A stretch of 64,000 nt of DNA, taken from Gymnothorax reevesii (taxonomy: Eukaryota > Chordata > Actinopteri > Anguilliformes > Muraenidae). Positions 10,000 to 21,469 of the stretch are shown piece after piece. A program made the translations under genes and the position numbers. The notes beneath the pieces are model-generated. The model was given only the letters and a program-made list of their open reading frames with translations, ran no database searches and was not told where the DNA came from. The DNA lies in assembly GCA_029721435.1 (NCBI GenBank), contig CM056592.1:36777611-36841610 (forward strand), written 5' to 3'. The stretch's first letter is position 1; each line of letters opens with the position of its first letter.

Positions 10000-11612
10000 A
10001 TACAAAACCCAAAACCAGTGAAGTTGGCACGTTATGTAAGACGTACATAAAAACAGAATACAATGATTTGCAAATCCTTTTCAACTTATATTCAATTGAA
10101 TACACTGCAAAGACAAGATGTTTAATGTTCAAACTGAGAAACTTCTTTTTTTTTTTTTTGCAAATAATCATTAACTTAGAATTTAAAAGCAGCAACACAT
10201 TGCAAAAAAGTTTGCACAGGGGCCTTTTTACACTGTTACATTGCCTTTCCTTTAAACGACACTCAGTAAACGTTTGGGAACTGAGGAGACCAATTTTTTA
10301 AGCTTTTCAGGTGGAACTCTTTCCCATTCTTGCTTGATGTACAGCTTAAGTTGTTCAACAGTCCGGGGTCTCCGTTGTCGTATTTTATGGTTCACAATGC
10401 GCCACACATTTTCAATGGGAGATAGGTCTGGACTACAGGCAGGCCAGTCTAGTACCCGTGCTCTTTTACTACGGAGCCATGCTGTTGTAACGCGTGCAGA
10501 ATGTGGCTCGGCATTGTCTTGCTGAAATAAGCAGGGGCTTCCATGAAAAAGACGTTGCTTGGATGGCAACATATGTTGCTCCAAAACCTGTATGTACCTT
10601 TCAGCATTAATGGTGCCTTCACTTATGTGTAAGTTGCCCATGCCTTGGGCACTAATACACCCCATACCATCACAGATGCTGGCTTTTGAACTTTGCGCCT
10701 ATAACAGTCAGGATGGTTCTTTTCCTCTTTGGTCCAGAGGACACGACGTCCACAGTTTCCAAAAACAATTTGAAATGTGGACTCGTCAGACCACAGAACA
10801 CTTTTCCACTTTGCATCAGTCCATCTTAGATGAGCTTGGGCCCAGCGAAGCCGGCGGCGTTTCTGGGTGCTGTTGATAAATGGCTTTCGCTTTGCATTGT
10901 AGAGTTTTAACTTGCACTTGCAGATGTAGCGACGAATTGTAGTTACTGACAGTGGTTTTCTGAAGTGTTCCTGAGCCTATGTGGTGATGTCCTTTACACA
11001 CTGATGTCGGTTTTTGATGCAGTACCGCCTGAGGTATCGAAGGTCACGGGCATTCAATGTTGATTTTCGGCCTTGTCGCTTATGTGCGGTGATTTCTCCA
11101 GATTCTCTGAACCTTTTGACGATATTACGGACCGTAGATGATGAAATCCCTAAATTTCTTGCAATAGCTCGTTGAGGAATGTTGTTTTAAAACTGTTCGA
11201 CAATCAGCTCACGCATTTGTTCACTAAGTGGTGACCCTCGCCCCATCCTTGTTTGTTAATGACTGAGCATTTCAGGGAAACTGTTTTTATACCCAATCAT
11301 GGCACCAACCTGTTCCCAATTAGCCCGTTCACCTGTGGGATGTTCCAAATAAGTGTTTGATGAGCATTCCTCAACTCTCTCAGTCTTTTTTGCCACTTGT
11401 GCCAGCTTTTTTGAAACATGTTGCAGGCTTCAAATTCCAAATGAGCTAATATTTGCAAAAAATTACAAAGTTTACCTGTTCGAACATTAAGTAACTTGTC
11501 TTTGCACTGTATTCAATTGAATATAGGTTGAAAAGGATTTGCAAATCATTGTATTCTGTTTTTATTTAGGATTTACACAACGTGCCAACTTCACTGGTTT
11601 TGGGTTTTGTAT
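10000..11612 (-). mobile_element. Tc1-like element, family A, copy 1
   Basis: Terminal inverted repeats of about 160 bp: TACAAAACCCAAAACCAGTG at the left and CACTGGTTTTGGGTTTTGTA at the right, with inner shared AGGATTTGCAAATC and TTCAATTGAATA. Inserted in a TA-rich tract, as expected for TA-targeting Tc1 elements. Encodes a degenerate minus-strand transposase. Same family as 20234-27828 and the fragment at 16250-16281. Confidence 0.9.
10213..11245 (-). pseudogene. Tc1-type transposase pseudogene, copy 1
   Basis: Starts at the minus-strand ATG at 11245 (MGRGSPLSEQ), the same start as copy 2. The longest clean frame is 10665-10252. It includes LFQQDNAEPHSARVTTAW (second Asp of the DDE triad), DWPACSPDLSPIENVW (third acidic residue) and KLKKLVSSVPKRLLSVV near the C-terminus. 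The N-terminal half is broken by frameshifts, so the protein cannot be made. Confidence 0.85.
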
Positions 11613-11652
11613 ATATATATATACATACATATATATATATATATATATACAC
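11613..11652. repeat. (TA)n microsatellite
   Basis: TATA-rich tract between two Tc1-like elements; probably the preferred TA target for both. Confidence 0.9.
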
Positions 11653-11654
11653 AC

Positions 11655-13100
11655 AGCGCCCTCAATAACTATTGGCACCCCTGGTTAAGATGTGTTAAAA
11701 GCCTTAAAATAAATTCAATTTTTATTGCAGGAGCATACTCTTACACTGAAAATTGTAGAAAAATGTAACCTTCAACTCAAGTGAATTTTAAGGGGAAAAA
11801 AAAATCCCTGACTAAGAAATAATTATCTTTCATAAAATCACCTGTTCCACAATTATTGGCACCCCTAGCAATTCCTAGGAATTAAATGTAATTGAAGTAT
11901 TTCTGTCATTTCTACCGTAGTTTACAAAGTTGATCACAGTATCTAGGAACATTTAATTAGTAATTCATCACTTCCTGTCTCCCTGGGGTATAAATATGAT
12001 GTGACACAGAGGCCATTTTTCTTATCCACTCTTCAACATGGGAAAGACAAAGGAACACACCATTCAAGTAAGGCAGATGTGTGTCGACCTTCACAAGTCA
12101 GGCAATGGCTACAAGAAAATAGCCAAAAATAGCTCACCTGCACCATCCCATATTTACTGTCAGAGGAATCATTAAGAAGTTTAAAACAACTGGAACAGTA
12201 GTAAACAAGCCTGGATGGCGACGCAAAGTTATTTTGCCACCACGCACAGTGAGGAGGATGGTAAGAGAAATAAAAAGTTCTCCAAAGCTCACTGTTAAAG
12301 AATTGTAACAAATGGTAGCATCTTGGGGTCACAAAGTCTCCAAAACAACCATCAGGTGATATCTACATGCCAACAAGCTGTTTGGGAGGCATGCACAGAA
12401 AAAACCTTTTCTCACTCACAATCATAAACGCAAATGTCTGGAGTTCGCTAAGCGATACTGGGACTTCAACTGGGACCGTGTGCTTTGATCAGATGAGACC
12501 AAGATAGAGCTTTTTGGCAACAAATACTCTAAGTGGGTCTGGCGGAACACAAAAGATGAGTATGCAGAAAAGCACCTCATGCCCACTGTGAAGTATGGGG
12601 GAGGATCAGTGATGCTGTGGGCCTGTTTCTCTTCCAGAGGCCCTGGGAACCTTGTTAGGGTGAACGCTTTGAAATACCAGGACATTTTAAATCAAAATCT
12701 GGTGGCCTCTGCCCGAAAGCTGAAGATGGGTCGTCACTGGGTCTTTCAGCAAGATAATGACCCTAAACATGTGGCCAAATCTACAAAGAAATGGTTCACC
12801 AGACACAGAATCACGCTCCTCCCATGGTCATCTCAGTCCCCAGACCTCAACCCCATTGAAAACCTGTGGAGTGAGCTGAAGAGGAGTGCAGAGGAGAGGA
12901 CCCAGGTCACTGGATGATTTAGAGAGATTGTGCAAAGTAGAATGGTCGAAAATGCCTCTTTGGTATTCTTCCATCTTGTGAAACATTATAGGAGAAAATT
13001 AGGTGCTGTTTTGTTGGCATAAGGGGTTGTACAAAGTATTAACATGAGGGGTGCTAATAATTGTGGCACACATGATTTGATGTAAAATAATTATTTCTTA
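11655..13100 (+). mobile_element. Tc1-like element, family B, right end truncated
   Basis: The left end has the IR/DR arrangement: CAGCGCCCTCAATAACTATT with GGCACCCCTGGTTAAG outside, and ATTATTGGCACCCCTAGCAA inside. On the right only the inner repeat survives (GGGTGCTAATAATTGTGGCA, about 13050-13070). The outer repeat is missing, replaced by (TTTA)n. Carries a broken plus-strand transposase. Confidence 0.85.
12038..13026 (+). pseudogene. Tc1-type transposase pseudogene, family B
   Basis: ATG at 12038 gives MGKTKEHTIQVRQMCVDLHK, a typical Tc1 N-terminal helix-turn-helix start, then breaks. The frame 12579-12917 carries GGGSVMLWACFSSRGPGN, HWVFQQDNDPKHVAKSTKKW and SPDLNPIENLWSELK, the DDE catalytic blocks. 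The C-terminal HYRRKLGAVLLA is readable before the stop. Several frameshifts and stops show it is dead. Confidence 0.88.
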
Positions 13101-13107
13101 ATGTGGG

Positions 13108-13130
13108 ATTATTTATTTATTTATTTATTT
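13108..13130. repeat. (TTTA)n microsatellite
   Basis: Tetranucleotide run at the truncated end of the family B element. Confidence 0.85.
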
Positions 13131-14529
13131 TGGTCAATAACAACAGTGCCACAGAGCCATTAAGCATCGTGGCTATCACTCTGTTGCAGGATGCCTCAGG
13201 ATGTCAGTTTCCTTGCTTGCAGCTATCTAATTTGCAACCTAATCCATCAGTACAACACCCAAAGTAATAGTTTCTGTGTGAATATGTACAGTATGATAAC
13301 CTTGCTACATTACCTAAGACAGGTGTAAATTGCCAAGTGCATAGCCGACTAGCTAGCCATCTGTTTTGTTATAATGTTGCATGAATTTTGAAACAACAAC
13401 ACAACCTAGCTAAACCTTTATGCTTAATGCATAGCAATATGTTGCAAATTTTATTTTTTAATTCACTATTCACCACAAAAGATTTGTCTCCACACATAAT
13501 CCATTTGTCACTTTATTTCTCTTCCTGTCAATGCACTGAAATGCTTGTAGAACGATGTAATCTTGCATTGAGGTGAGTGCTTTAAGCAGTGCTTGACTGC
13601 AGTTCTCCCCAGGCACACTAAATGGGGGTAAAAACATTGCAAATGTTGCCAAATCACGTTTCTTGCATCTTAATCCAATCAAATTAGATATATCTGTCAA
13701 TATACACTTATTCTATGTGTGATGCCTGCAGCCTATTCCAGAAAAGTTGGTACATCTCTTGCAAGCAATAACCGCAAGGCCTGAGCCTCTGGCTCAAAAA
13801 TGACATGCTCAAAATGAAACGATTACATCTCTGGAACTACTTGCTCCATTTGAATAATCTTGGTATCATAATAAAGGTAACACATTGGGGATTTTTGTCA
13901 TGGTGTAAAAATTAGTATATACTGTATGTCACTGAGTCAGAGTGAACGTAAATGGGACACATCTTCAATGAAAGATCTAATTTCTGCCTAACAAAATTAT
14001 ACTTTTATTCCTTTTAAAATTATTTAATTGCAGTTTGAAACCTCTCAAAAAGTATAGCACAGAATCTCACCATTATCTGCAAGTTTATTCTAATCAAGTA
14101 CATCAGGGCAAAATTAGAGTGCTTTTAGTCCTGGAATGTCGAGGCAGCATCTCTGAATTGGCAATTTGGGCGTCTTTTTGAGCACCGTGCCATTTGAAAT
14201 TTCTCAGGTACTAAACTTTAAAACTCATATAATTTCACTTGTATGATACTACAGTCATACATTCCATCTAAATACAACCGTTTTTATTTTTTAATTTTCT
14301 TAATGATTATCATTTCTTATTTCAGCCAGTCCTGTATACATTCTCCCATCCAAAGACAATACATACAAAGGAAATAAAGTTCAACTCCACTGGAGCAGAT
14401 TCATTTCCAATAATATTAGCAAATAAACATAATTATATATACAAAGATAATTAAAAAGGTTAAAATTGAAAAGAACAAACACCCCAGCAATTATTTATGC
14501 AAGATCTATGCTTCCACTGCATAAAAAGA
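13131..14529. other. A/T-rich interval, no gene seen
   Basis: Only short frames without recognisable domains. Nothing resembling a spliced exon or transposon terminus was identified. Confidence 0.5.
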
Positions 14530-14610
14530 ACTCACGCTAATTCGAGATTTGAACTCAGGTCTCCCATGGCAGCGCACAGCGCCTGAGCCACTATGCTAGC
14601 TGAATGAACT
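14530..14610 (-). repeat. tRNA-like sequence (SINE head or tRNA pseudogene)
   Basis: Minus strand reads GCTAGCATAGTGGCTCAGGC (A-box-like) then GAGTTCAAATCTCG (B box) with spacing close to a tRNA. The acceptor stem does not pair convincingly, so it is better taken as a tRNA-derived SINE head than a functional tRNA. Confidence 0.5.
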
Positions 14611-15424
14611 GCTCCTCTTCTGTCTCATTGCAAATATGAAGAGCGACTTAACAAAACTCATCATGCACCCCGATTTAGCGTTTGTGTTGCTGCGCTCTCT
14701 TAGTACTCAATCGCGCAAGGATTCTAGCTCACAAAACGACTTTGAAAAGGACTGTTGAATGTTTAGTGGATAATTATAGCAAAAATACTAAAAATAAACC
14801 AGTTAAAGGTATTCAATCTGTTCTTTTTCATATAATTTAATAGATATGACCAAAACAAAGGGGAATGTTGTAAGGAAGAATGTTGATTCAAGGCCAGGAC
14901 AAAAGGCCAAAGTGATCCCTGGCAAACTTTCAAAGCCAAGTTTTTAGATATTTGCAATGAGGATGTGGCCAAACTTTTGCTGGATACTTAAGTAAACTTA
15001 ATACCTGGTGCAAAATGCCAAATTTCCCCGTTTCCTAGCACTTTCAGATTGTTAATGTACTTGAAATCGTCCCATATTTGCAACTTGACATTTTTACAAT
15101 AATGAATTTCTCATGCATAAATGCAATTTATTTACTAGAAATCGAATCTGATGACTGATCTGACATGACTTCTCATGCAAATCACTAATGCGTATTAAAT
15201 AGTAGGCATGTCGAAATGGCTGCGGTCCAGCAGCTACGATGGCTGATCGTAACGGTCGTGTGACTGCAGAATTTATCCTTGTTAGGGGTCGAGGATGACA
15301 TTAAAACTTACACACAAATCTTTTTTATTGGAACCCCCTGGCAAATTTTGCAAAAAAAAAGTTGAGGAAAAGGAACGAATTGGTTACCTTTATACATTTA
15401 TATTTTTGCGCTCTTTGAGTACAA

Positions 15425-16075
15425 GTACATTCCCTTGAGGGCTCTCCTCACGTGTTCCGCATGTTCTTCGCATGTGGATGAGGATGTTGTCAAGGTAGGC
15501 GATGACGAATCTTCCCAATATCTCTCACAGCACATTGTCGTTGAAGGACTGGAATACAGAGGGGGCGTTTACAAGGGCACACGTCATTTCACAGAACTTG
15601 TCGTACCCAGAAGTGGTGCTTCAGGTTGTCTTCCACGCCTCTCCTTCCCTGATGCAGATGAGATTGTATGCGCTGCGGAGGTCAAGTTTAATGAAAATCT
15701 TCGCTCCTCAAAGTTGCTCCACAGCGCGGTAACCGGGGGAGTGGATATCAGTACTTCACCATGATGTCATTAAGTCCTCTGTAGTCTATGCAGGGGCGCA
15801 GACCTCCATCCTTCTTCTGGACAAGAAAGAAACTTGCAGATGCAGGTGAAGTGGAAGGACAAATGAAGCCCTGCTGTAGAGCTTCTTGCACATACTGCTC
15901 CATTGCTTGAGTTTCAGCCACCAACAGGGGGTATACATGGTTCCTGGGGGGTGAAGTGCCGGACAGGAGCTCAACGGCACAATGAGGAGGTTACTGGGTT
16001 GCTTTGGTCTTGCTGAATGTGATCTGCAGGTGCTAGTACTCTTTGGGAATCTCTGGCTGTTCTCCTTAGTCATGG
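15425..16075 (-). pseudogene. Gypsy-type pol fragment (start of reverse transcriptase)
   Basis: Minus-strand translation across frames gives [31 protein letters not shown], then [20 protein letters not shown], the classic Ty3/Gypsy reverse-transcriptase N-terminus. It continues, frameshifted, toward 15430. Stops and indels break every frame. With the gag remnant at 17320-17790 on the same strand it marks one decayed Gypsy element whose middle is deleted or replaced. Confidence 0.85.
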
Positions 16076-16249
16076 CTCTCGACGACCATGAAGGCAATGG
16101 AAATGCAGTCACAGTGCCAACGACAGGTGAATAACTGGAAGTGGAGATGTCTGGGTTGTGAGGAAATTGCGAGATTGCGCTGTAAAAGCCATGGAAGGCT
16201 AAGGATGTGTGGGTGGCTTGAGTTGTTGAGAAGTAGCAGCGGTATTGGA

Positions 16250-16281
16250 TGGTGCAACTTCACTGGTTTTGGGTTTTGTAG
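16250..16281. mobile_element. Solitary terminal stub of Tc1-like family A
   Basis: CAACTTCACTGGTTTTGGGT continuing to TTTTGTAG is the terminus of the elements at 10000-11612 and 20234-27828, but nothing else of the element is present. It lies between the pol and gag remnants of the decayed Gypsy element. Confidence 0.7.
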
Positions 16282-17319
16282 TAGCGGTGCAACTTTACAG
16301 ATTTAACTAGAGTGCTTGTTAGATAGTTAGTAATCTATATACATGGATTAGTTGTGTTAGCAGACTATGGTACAAAATACAAATGTTAGTTTTATTAGTA
16401 ATCAGAACAGAAAGATGAAGGAAGTAAACGAGAATTGAAGGAATATTTTAAACACTGGAATTCATTTAAATCATCGAAGTAAGTGGGCACGCAAACAAGG
16501 AAGATGGACTGAACCAACTAGATCCGCAATGGAACTGAGAAATGGAATGAACTAAAAACCTGAGTATGTCCAAAAAGAATAAATAAAAGACAAAATCATG
16601 AACACTGAACATGAACATATACATGACAAGGCAGAATCACAACAATTCCAGGCTATTTGTTTTCTTTCTGACTGCGTGGCCCGGTGTGTTTGCCAGCCTG
16701 CCTGTGCAGAGAAATCAGATAGGTTTGCTTATTGTACTGTGTCAGTTTGACTGAAAACTATTTCCACCATTCATGACTGACTTCAGTTCTCATTGGATGA
16801 ACGTTGAGGGTGTTATGAAGTTGACCACTCTTTAATTTGTTGTGGGTAGTAAATTTGTAGATAAACCTACAGTTTTTTTTTCCCGCCGTTTTTTTCCCAA
16901 AGCTTTTCAGCACCCTCTAGCATATCAGCTGTTTTTTCATTTTGATGGCCAGGAAGTGGGTCTGGCCAGCCTAGTCAACTTTGCGAACACTTCCCACTCA
17001 AGGATTGAGTGGCTGCTGCGGCCAGAGGAGAGGGGCAGGCTGAGGAGGAAGGGCGGAGAGATTTCATTGGTCTAGCCCAATGTCCTCCTAGAAAAGGGAC
17101 CAATGTGCCACTTTTCGTGTTTTAACTACCGTTGCGGTCGATAAAAATGATTTATAATATGCTGTTTTGTTTAAATTATGATCGCCATGGCCAAAAATGT
17201 GCATCGGCCCACCGGGCATTGCCCGGTATGCCAGATGGCCAGTCCATGCCTGCTGCAAAGGGTCACGTCATTGAAAGCCACCCTGACTGGGATCTTGAAA
17301 TATTGGCCAGTGATGGTGG

Positions 17320-17790
17320 TGGGTGACACTTATGCCTTTGGGGGCCTTTGTTTTCCTTCTTGACATTGAGTGCAGGGGCTGGTTCTCCTCCAGGAGTGAT
17401 GCTCCGATGGACGGGAGCACCCCAGTTCCATAGGCTTCGCCCCCTCTTTTGGTAGCTGAGTGGGGCCTCTGGGCTGGACCTGCCGTCTCTCCTGCACGAA
17501 CTGGTCCAGGCTGATGGCCACGCGGATGTAGGAGGGTGGCAACAGGTCTTGCTCGCTGCAGGCCATCACTGCCCGCAGCTCTGTACACAGCCCATTCCGA
17601 AAGGTCGTCAGCAGGGCAGGCTCATTCCAGCCGCTTGCTGTGTACAAAGTGCGGAACTGGAGAGCGTAGTCAGCTGCGGTCTTCGTTCCCTGGTGCAAGC
17701 CCAGCAGCTGGTCCCTAGCCTTCTTCCCAGGGTGGTCAAAAACTGAGTGGAAATGCTGGAGGAAGCTGGCATAGGTGGAAAAAGCGGAAA
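17320..17790 (-). pseudogene. Gypsy-type gag fragment
   Basis: The minus-strand frame 17698-17330 contains HQGTKTAADYALQFRTLYTA and SGWNEPALLTTFRNGL, a typical fish Gypsy Gag capsid segment. It ends in CTQCQEG, the beginning of a CCHC knuckle. Upstream (to about 17790) HPGKKARDQLLGL is readable in the same direction. Expected gag-then-pol order on the minus strand agrees with 15425-16075. Confidence 0.8.
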
Positions 17791-18349
17791 AACTGCTCAG
17801 GTATGGAGTAGCCTACCCTGCGAAGATGCTCATCACTTTCCGAGGCAAAACCCATGCCTTCACTGATGCTTTGGAGGGAATGAAATTCAACGAATCCACA
17901 ATCAAGCCCACCATATCTTGAACGGCGGGCTACATCCTCGCTGTCCCGAAGTGTTCCGTTTTCCTTTTTCTCGGATGACTACATTGGACAGTTTTGCGGA
18001 GGTTCACTGGTTTCGGTATGATGGGGCCCAGTGGATCCACATCATTGTCATCATTAATGTGGACTATCAGGACTGAAGCTGTCCCCTCTTACTCTACCAG
18101 TAAGCGATTGTCTACTTTATTTTATTTTATTAATGTCGTTACTATTATTATTATTTCATCCCCTCCCCCCGATCTGTGTGCCCGACCTCACTGAAAAAAG
18201 ACCGAGGGGGTCTTAAAGAGTAGGCAGATGTGTCGCGTGTACCTTGTCACAGCTCTGCTAGACGCAGCAGAGTTAAGGAAGTCAGAAGATGGCCACTTTG
18301 TTCCATGGGTCTGTCTTCGAGTGGGATGAGTATGGGGGTGGTGGTCATG

Positions 18350-18715
18350 ATGGTGAGTGGGGTGAGTATGCAGGTAAACAGGAGGGGTATTAGGGAGGGT
18401 GGGGTGAGTATGCAGGTAAACAGGAGGGGTATTAGGGAGGGTAGGGTGAGTATGCAGGTAAACAGGAGGGGTATGAGCTAGGGTGGGGTGAGTATGCAGG
18501 TAAACAGGAGGGGTATTAGGGAGGGTAGGGTGAGTATGCAGGTAAACAGGAGGGGTATTAGGGAGGGTGGGGTGAGTATGCAGGTAAACAGGAGGGGTAT
18601 TAGGGAGGGTGGGGTGAGTATGCAGGTAAACAGGGGTATGAGCGAGGGTGGGGTGAGTATGCAGGTAAACAGGAGGTGTATGAGCGAGGGTGGGATGAGT
18701 ATGGGGTGGGTGGGG
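18350..18715. repeat. 42-bp minisatellite, about 8 copies
   Basis: Tandem unit of 42 bp beginning GTATGCAGGTAAACAGGAGG and ending AGGGTGGGGTGA. One copy has a short deletion and others carry point changes. Because 42 is divisible by 3 it yields a repetitive frame (VSMQVNRRGIREGG). I take this as an artefact rather than a gene. Confidence 0.95.
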
Positions 18716-18846
18716 TAGGTATGGGGCAGGGGTGGGGAGTCATAGATGCTTATATGGGGACAGGGGTGGGTTTCAGGCTGAACATATTTAAATTAAAGTG
18801 TACATGTTATAATGTCTTCCCCCCCTTTATTTCTTTTTTCTGAACT

Positions 18847-20233
18847 ATGACTAAATTGAACATTTTTCCTTGGAATGCACGAGGATTTAACTCTGATCTG
18901 AAGATTGCTACTTCCCTTGATATTCTAAGTAGAAAAGGGATAGCTTTTGCAATTCTTCAGGAATTGCATGTTATGCAAAATAATATATATAAAGTGAAAA
19001 GTGATATTTATATTGTCATTGTCTCCTCATCATCTGTCAATAACAAGGTTAAAGGAGTTATCATACTAATGCGCAATTGTTTAAAATTTCATATCAAGGA
19101 AATGACCGAGATGGGAGAATTGCCTATGTGAAAGAAATTTTTGCTTGCGAGAATATTGTACTTATTACATCCTATTATGCCCCCAACTTCTAAGATTCTG
19201 CTTTTTTCTCATCCCAATCTAAAATCTTTGCAAAAGTGACTCGCTATCATATAATTTTAGGGGGTGATATGAATGCAGTTATAAACCCTTCACAAGACAG
19301 ATCCTCTCGCACTTTTTCCTCCTCATTGAGCAATTCTGCCTTAAATAATTTGATTTCTAATTTTTCACTGGTGGATGTCTGAAGACATCAACATCCAACA
19401 ACCAGAGAGTTTACTTTCTTTTCCACCAGACACCAATCCTTTTCAAGGATAGATTATATTTTTATCTCATCCGGAATGATTCCTGTTGTAATCTGAACCC
19501 GGAATCTGAAATTCAGTATATGTCCATGTCCGATCACCACACAAATACTTGCTGCCTTATCTTCCCTAAAGTTCCAATAAGAGCCTGTAGGTGGCGCCTA
19601 AATCTCAGTTTGCTGCAAAATAACGATGACACTGTTCAATATAAAGCTGGCTTTCAAGAGTTTCTGTCCTTTAATGAGGATTCAGTCAATGACACACGCT
19701 TTTTGTGGAGTGCGGTCAAAGGTTTCATACGTAATAAATCGATAGCATTCTCATCTCTTTTAAATGAGACTGATCAATTGAGTCAAGGGAGTTTCCTCAG
19801 GGACGTAAACACTGCCATTATTTCAATGTTGCTTAAAAAAGGGAAAGATTCTAATTTGTGTTCAAGCCACAGACCCTTGTCACTTAAATATGCAGATATC
19901 AAATTATACGCAAAGGTCTTAGCCCGTCGTCTTGAGTCAATTTTGCCTCTATTAATTCACTAAGATCAAACAGGTTTTGGAGAACACAGGCAGCTATCCT
20001 CAGATAATGTATTATTCATGACGCATCCAATCTGCAATCGCCATGTGCTGTAATGTCAGTTGATGCTGAAAAAGCTTTTGTCAGATTGGAATGGGTTTAC
20101 CTCTGGTACACAATGTATAATATGGGGTTTGGTGCTAACTTTATGGCAATGTTAAAAGTATTATATAACAATCCAACCGCAATGGTGCTAACAGGAAATC
20201 AGCTGTCAGCACAGTTCCCTATTGCACGCGGTA
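18847..20233 (+). pseudogene. L1-like ORF2 remnant, endonuclease and RT N-terminal part
   Basis: LNIFPWNARGFNSDLK and AFAILQELHV are the N-terminal blocks of an APE-type endonuclease. Further on, ILGGDMNAVINP and SRIDYIFISSG give the catalytic Asp/Asn and C-terminal endonuclease motifs. RT blocks follow: [63 protein letters not shown] and IARGT. Stops at about 19130, 19380 and 19963 and frame changes show decay. Between about 19760 and 19800 a large part of the linker between endonuclease and RT appears deleted. Confidence 0.85.
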
Positions 20234-20859
20234 CTACAAAACCCAAAACCAATGAAGTTGGCACCTTGTGTAAATCATAAATAAGAACAGAATACAATGA
20301 TTTGCAAATCCTTTTCAACCTATATTCAATTGAATACACTGCAAAGACAAGCTACTTAATGTTCAAACAGGTAAATTTTGTAATTTTTTGCAAATATTAG
20401 CTCATTTGGAATTTGATGCCTGCAACATGTTTCAAAAAAGCTGGCACAAGTGGCAAAAAAGACTGAGAGAGTTGAGGAATGCTCATCAAACACTTATTTG
20501 GAACATCCCACAGGTGAACGGGCTAATTGGGAACAGGTGGGTGCCATGATTGGGAGTAAAAGCAGCTTCCCTGAAATGCTCAGTCATTCACAAACAAGGA
20601 TGGGGCGAGGGTCACCACTTAGTGAACAAATGCGTGAGCTGATTGTCGAACAGTTTAAAAACAACATTCCTCAACGAGCTATAGCAAGAAATTTAGGGAT
20701 TTCATCATCTACGGTCTGTAATATTGTCAAAATGTTCAGAGAATCTGGAAAAATCACTGCACGTAAGCGACAAGGCCGAAAACCAACATTCAATGCCCGT
20801 GACCTTCGATCCCTCAGACAGTACTGCATCAAAAACTGACATCAGTGTGTAAAGGACAT

Positions 20860-21336
20860 TGTTATGGCCCCAATTTGTTATCACATTTACACACAACAGC
20901 AACAGCAAGGGATGACAGACACAGTTTTAAAAACCTCAACACATTTAATTAAACACAACAACTAACTAAACTGACCAAGATTGAATTATATACAAAACAT
21001 AAATATTTACAATCCCTTTTCGTGGGGTGGCTTGGTGATGTCCTGGATGATGAAAATGCTCAAACACAGGCAAAGAAATCCACAAAAGAAACGTCACAGG
21101 TCTTGAACAGAATGGCAGGTCTGGTCATCTTCTTGCAATTTCTCCTACTACTTTACTGTCTCAATTCTTTTCCTTATATACTCTTTTGCAGACCCCACCC
21201 ACATTTAGACCTCTTTTTTTTAATTTTCTGAGACTTGCCCCAGACATGTCCAGGACATGTCTAAACATGACTCCAGTCTGAGCTTAACAAAAAAAAAGGT
21301 AAATACTGCCATCTATTGGCCTATATTCACATTACA
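20860..21336 (-). repeat. 3' LTR of the Gmr1-type element
   Basis: 477 bp, almost identical to 26364-26839; differences seen are CTATTGG versus CTAGTGG and one extra A in an A-run. Confidence 0.95.
21231..21272. promoter_or_regulatory. Same half-site cluster in the 3' LTR
   Basis: Identical arrangement at 21231-21240, 21242-21251, 21253-21262 and 21263-21272. In this LTR the cluster would act on sequence outside the element. Confidence 0.5.
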
Positions 21337-21352
21337 CCTCCATTCCAAAGGG
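21337..21352 (-). other. Putative polypurine tract
   Basis: The minus strand immediately upstream of the 3' LTR reads TTTGGAATGGAGG, purine-rich and directly abutting the TG of the LTR. Confidence 0.5.
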
Positions 21353-21469
21353 CAAAAATTTTGACTCAAAAAGGCAAAATTTTTCTTTTCAATACAAAAT
21401 GGTTAAGTGAACACTTGTCTATATACACATATCATACAATATTCAAACACATGATATATATATACACAT

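Noticed and set aside
18350..18715. Possible CRISPR-like array
   Set aside because: Units are directly tandem with no unique spacers, and the genome is eukaryotic.
18230..18718. Repetitive protein with 14-residue units
   Set aside because: Product of a 42-bp minisatellite with stops between units; no start or neighbours suggesting a gene.
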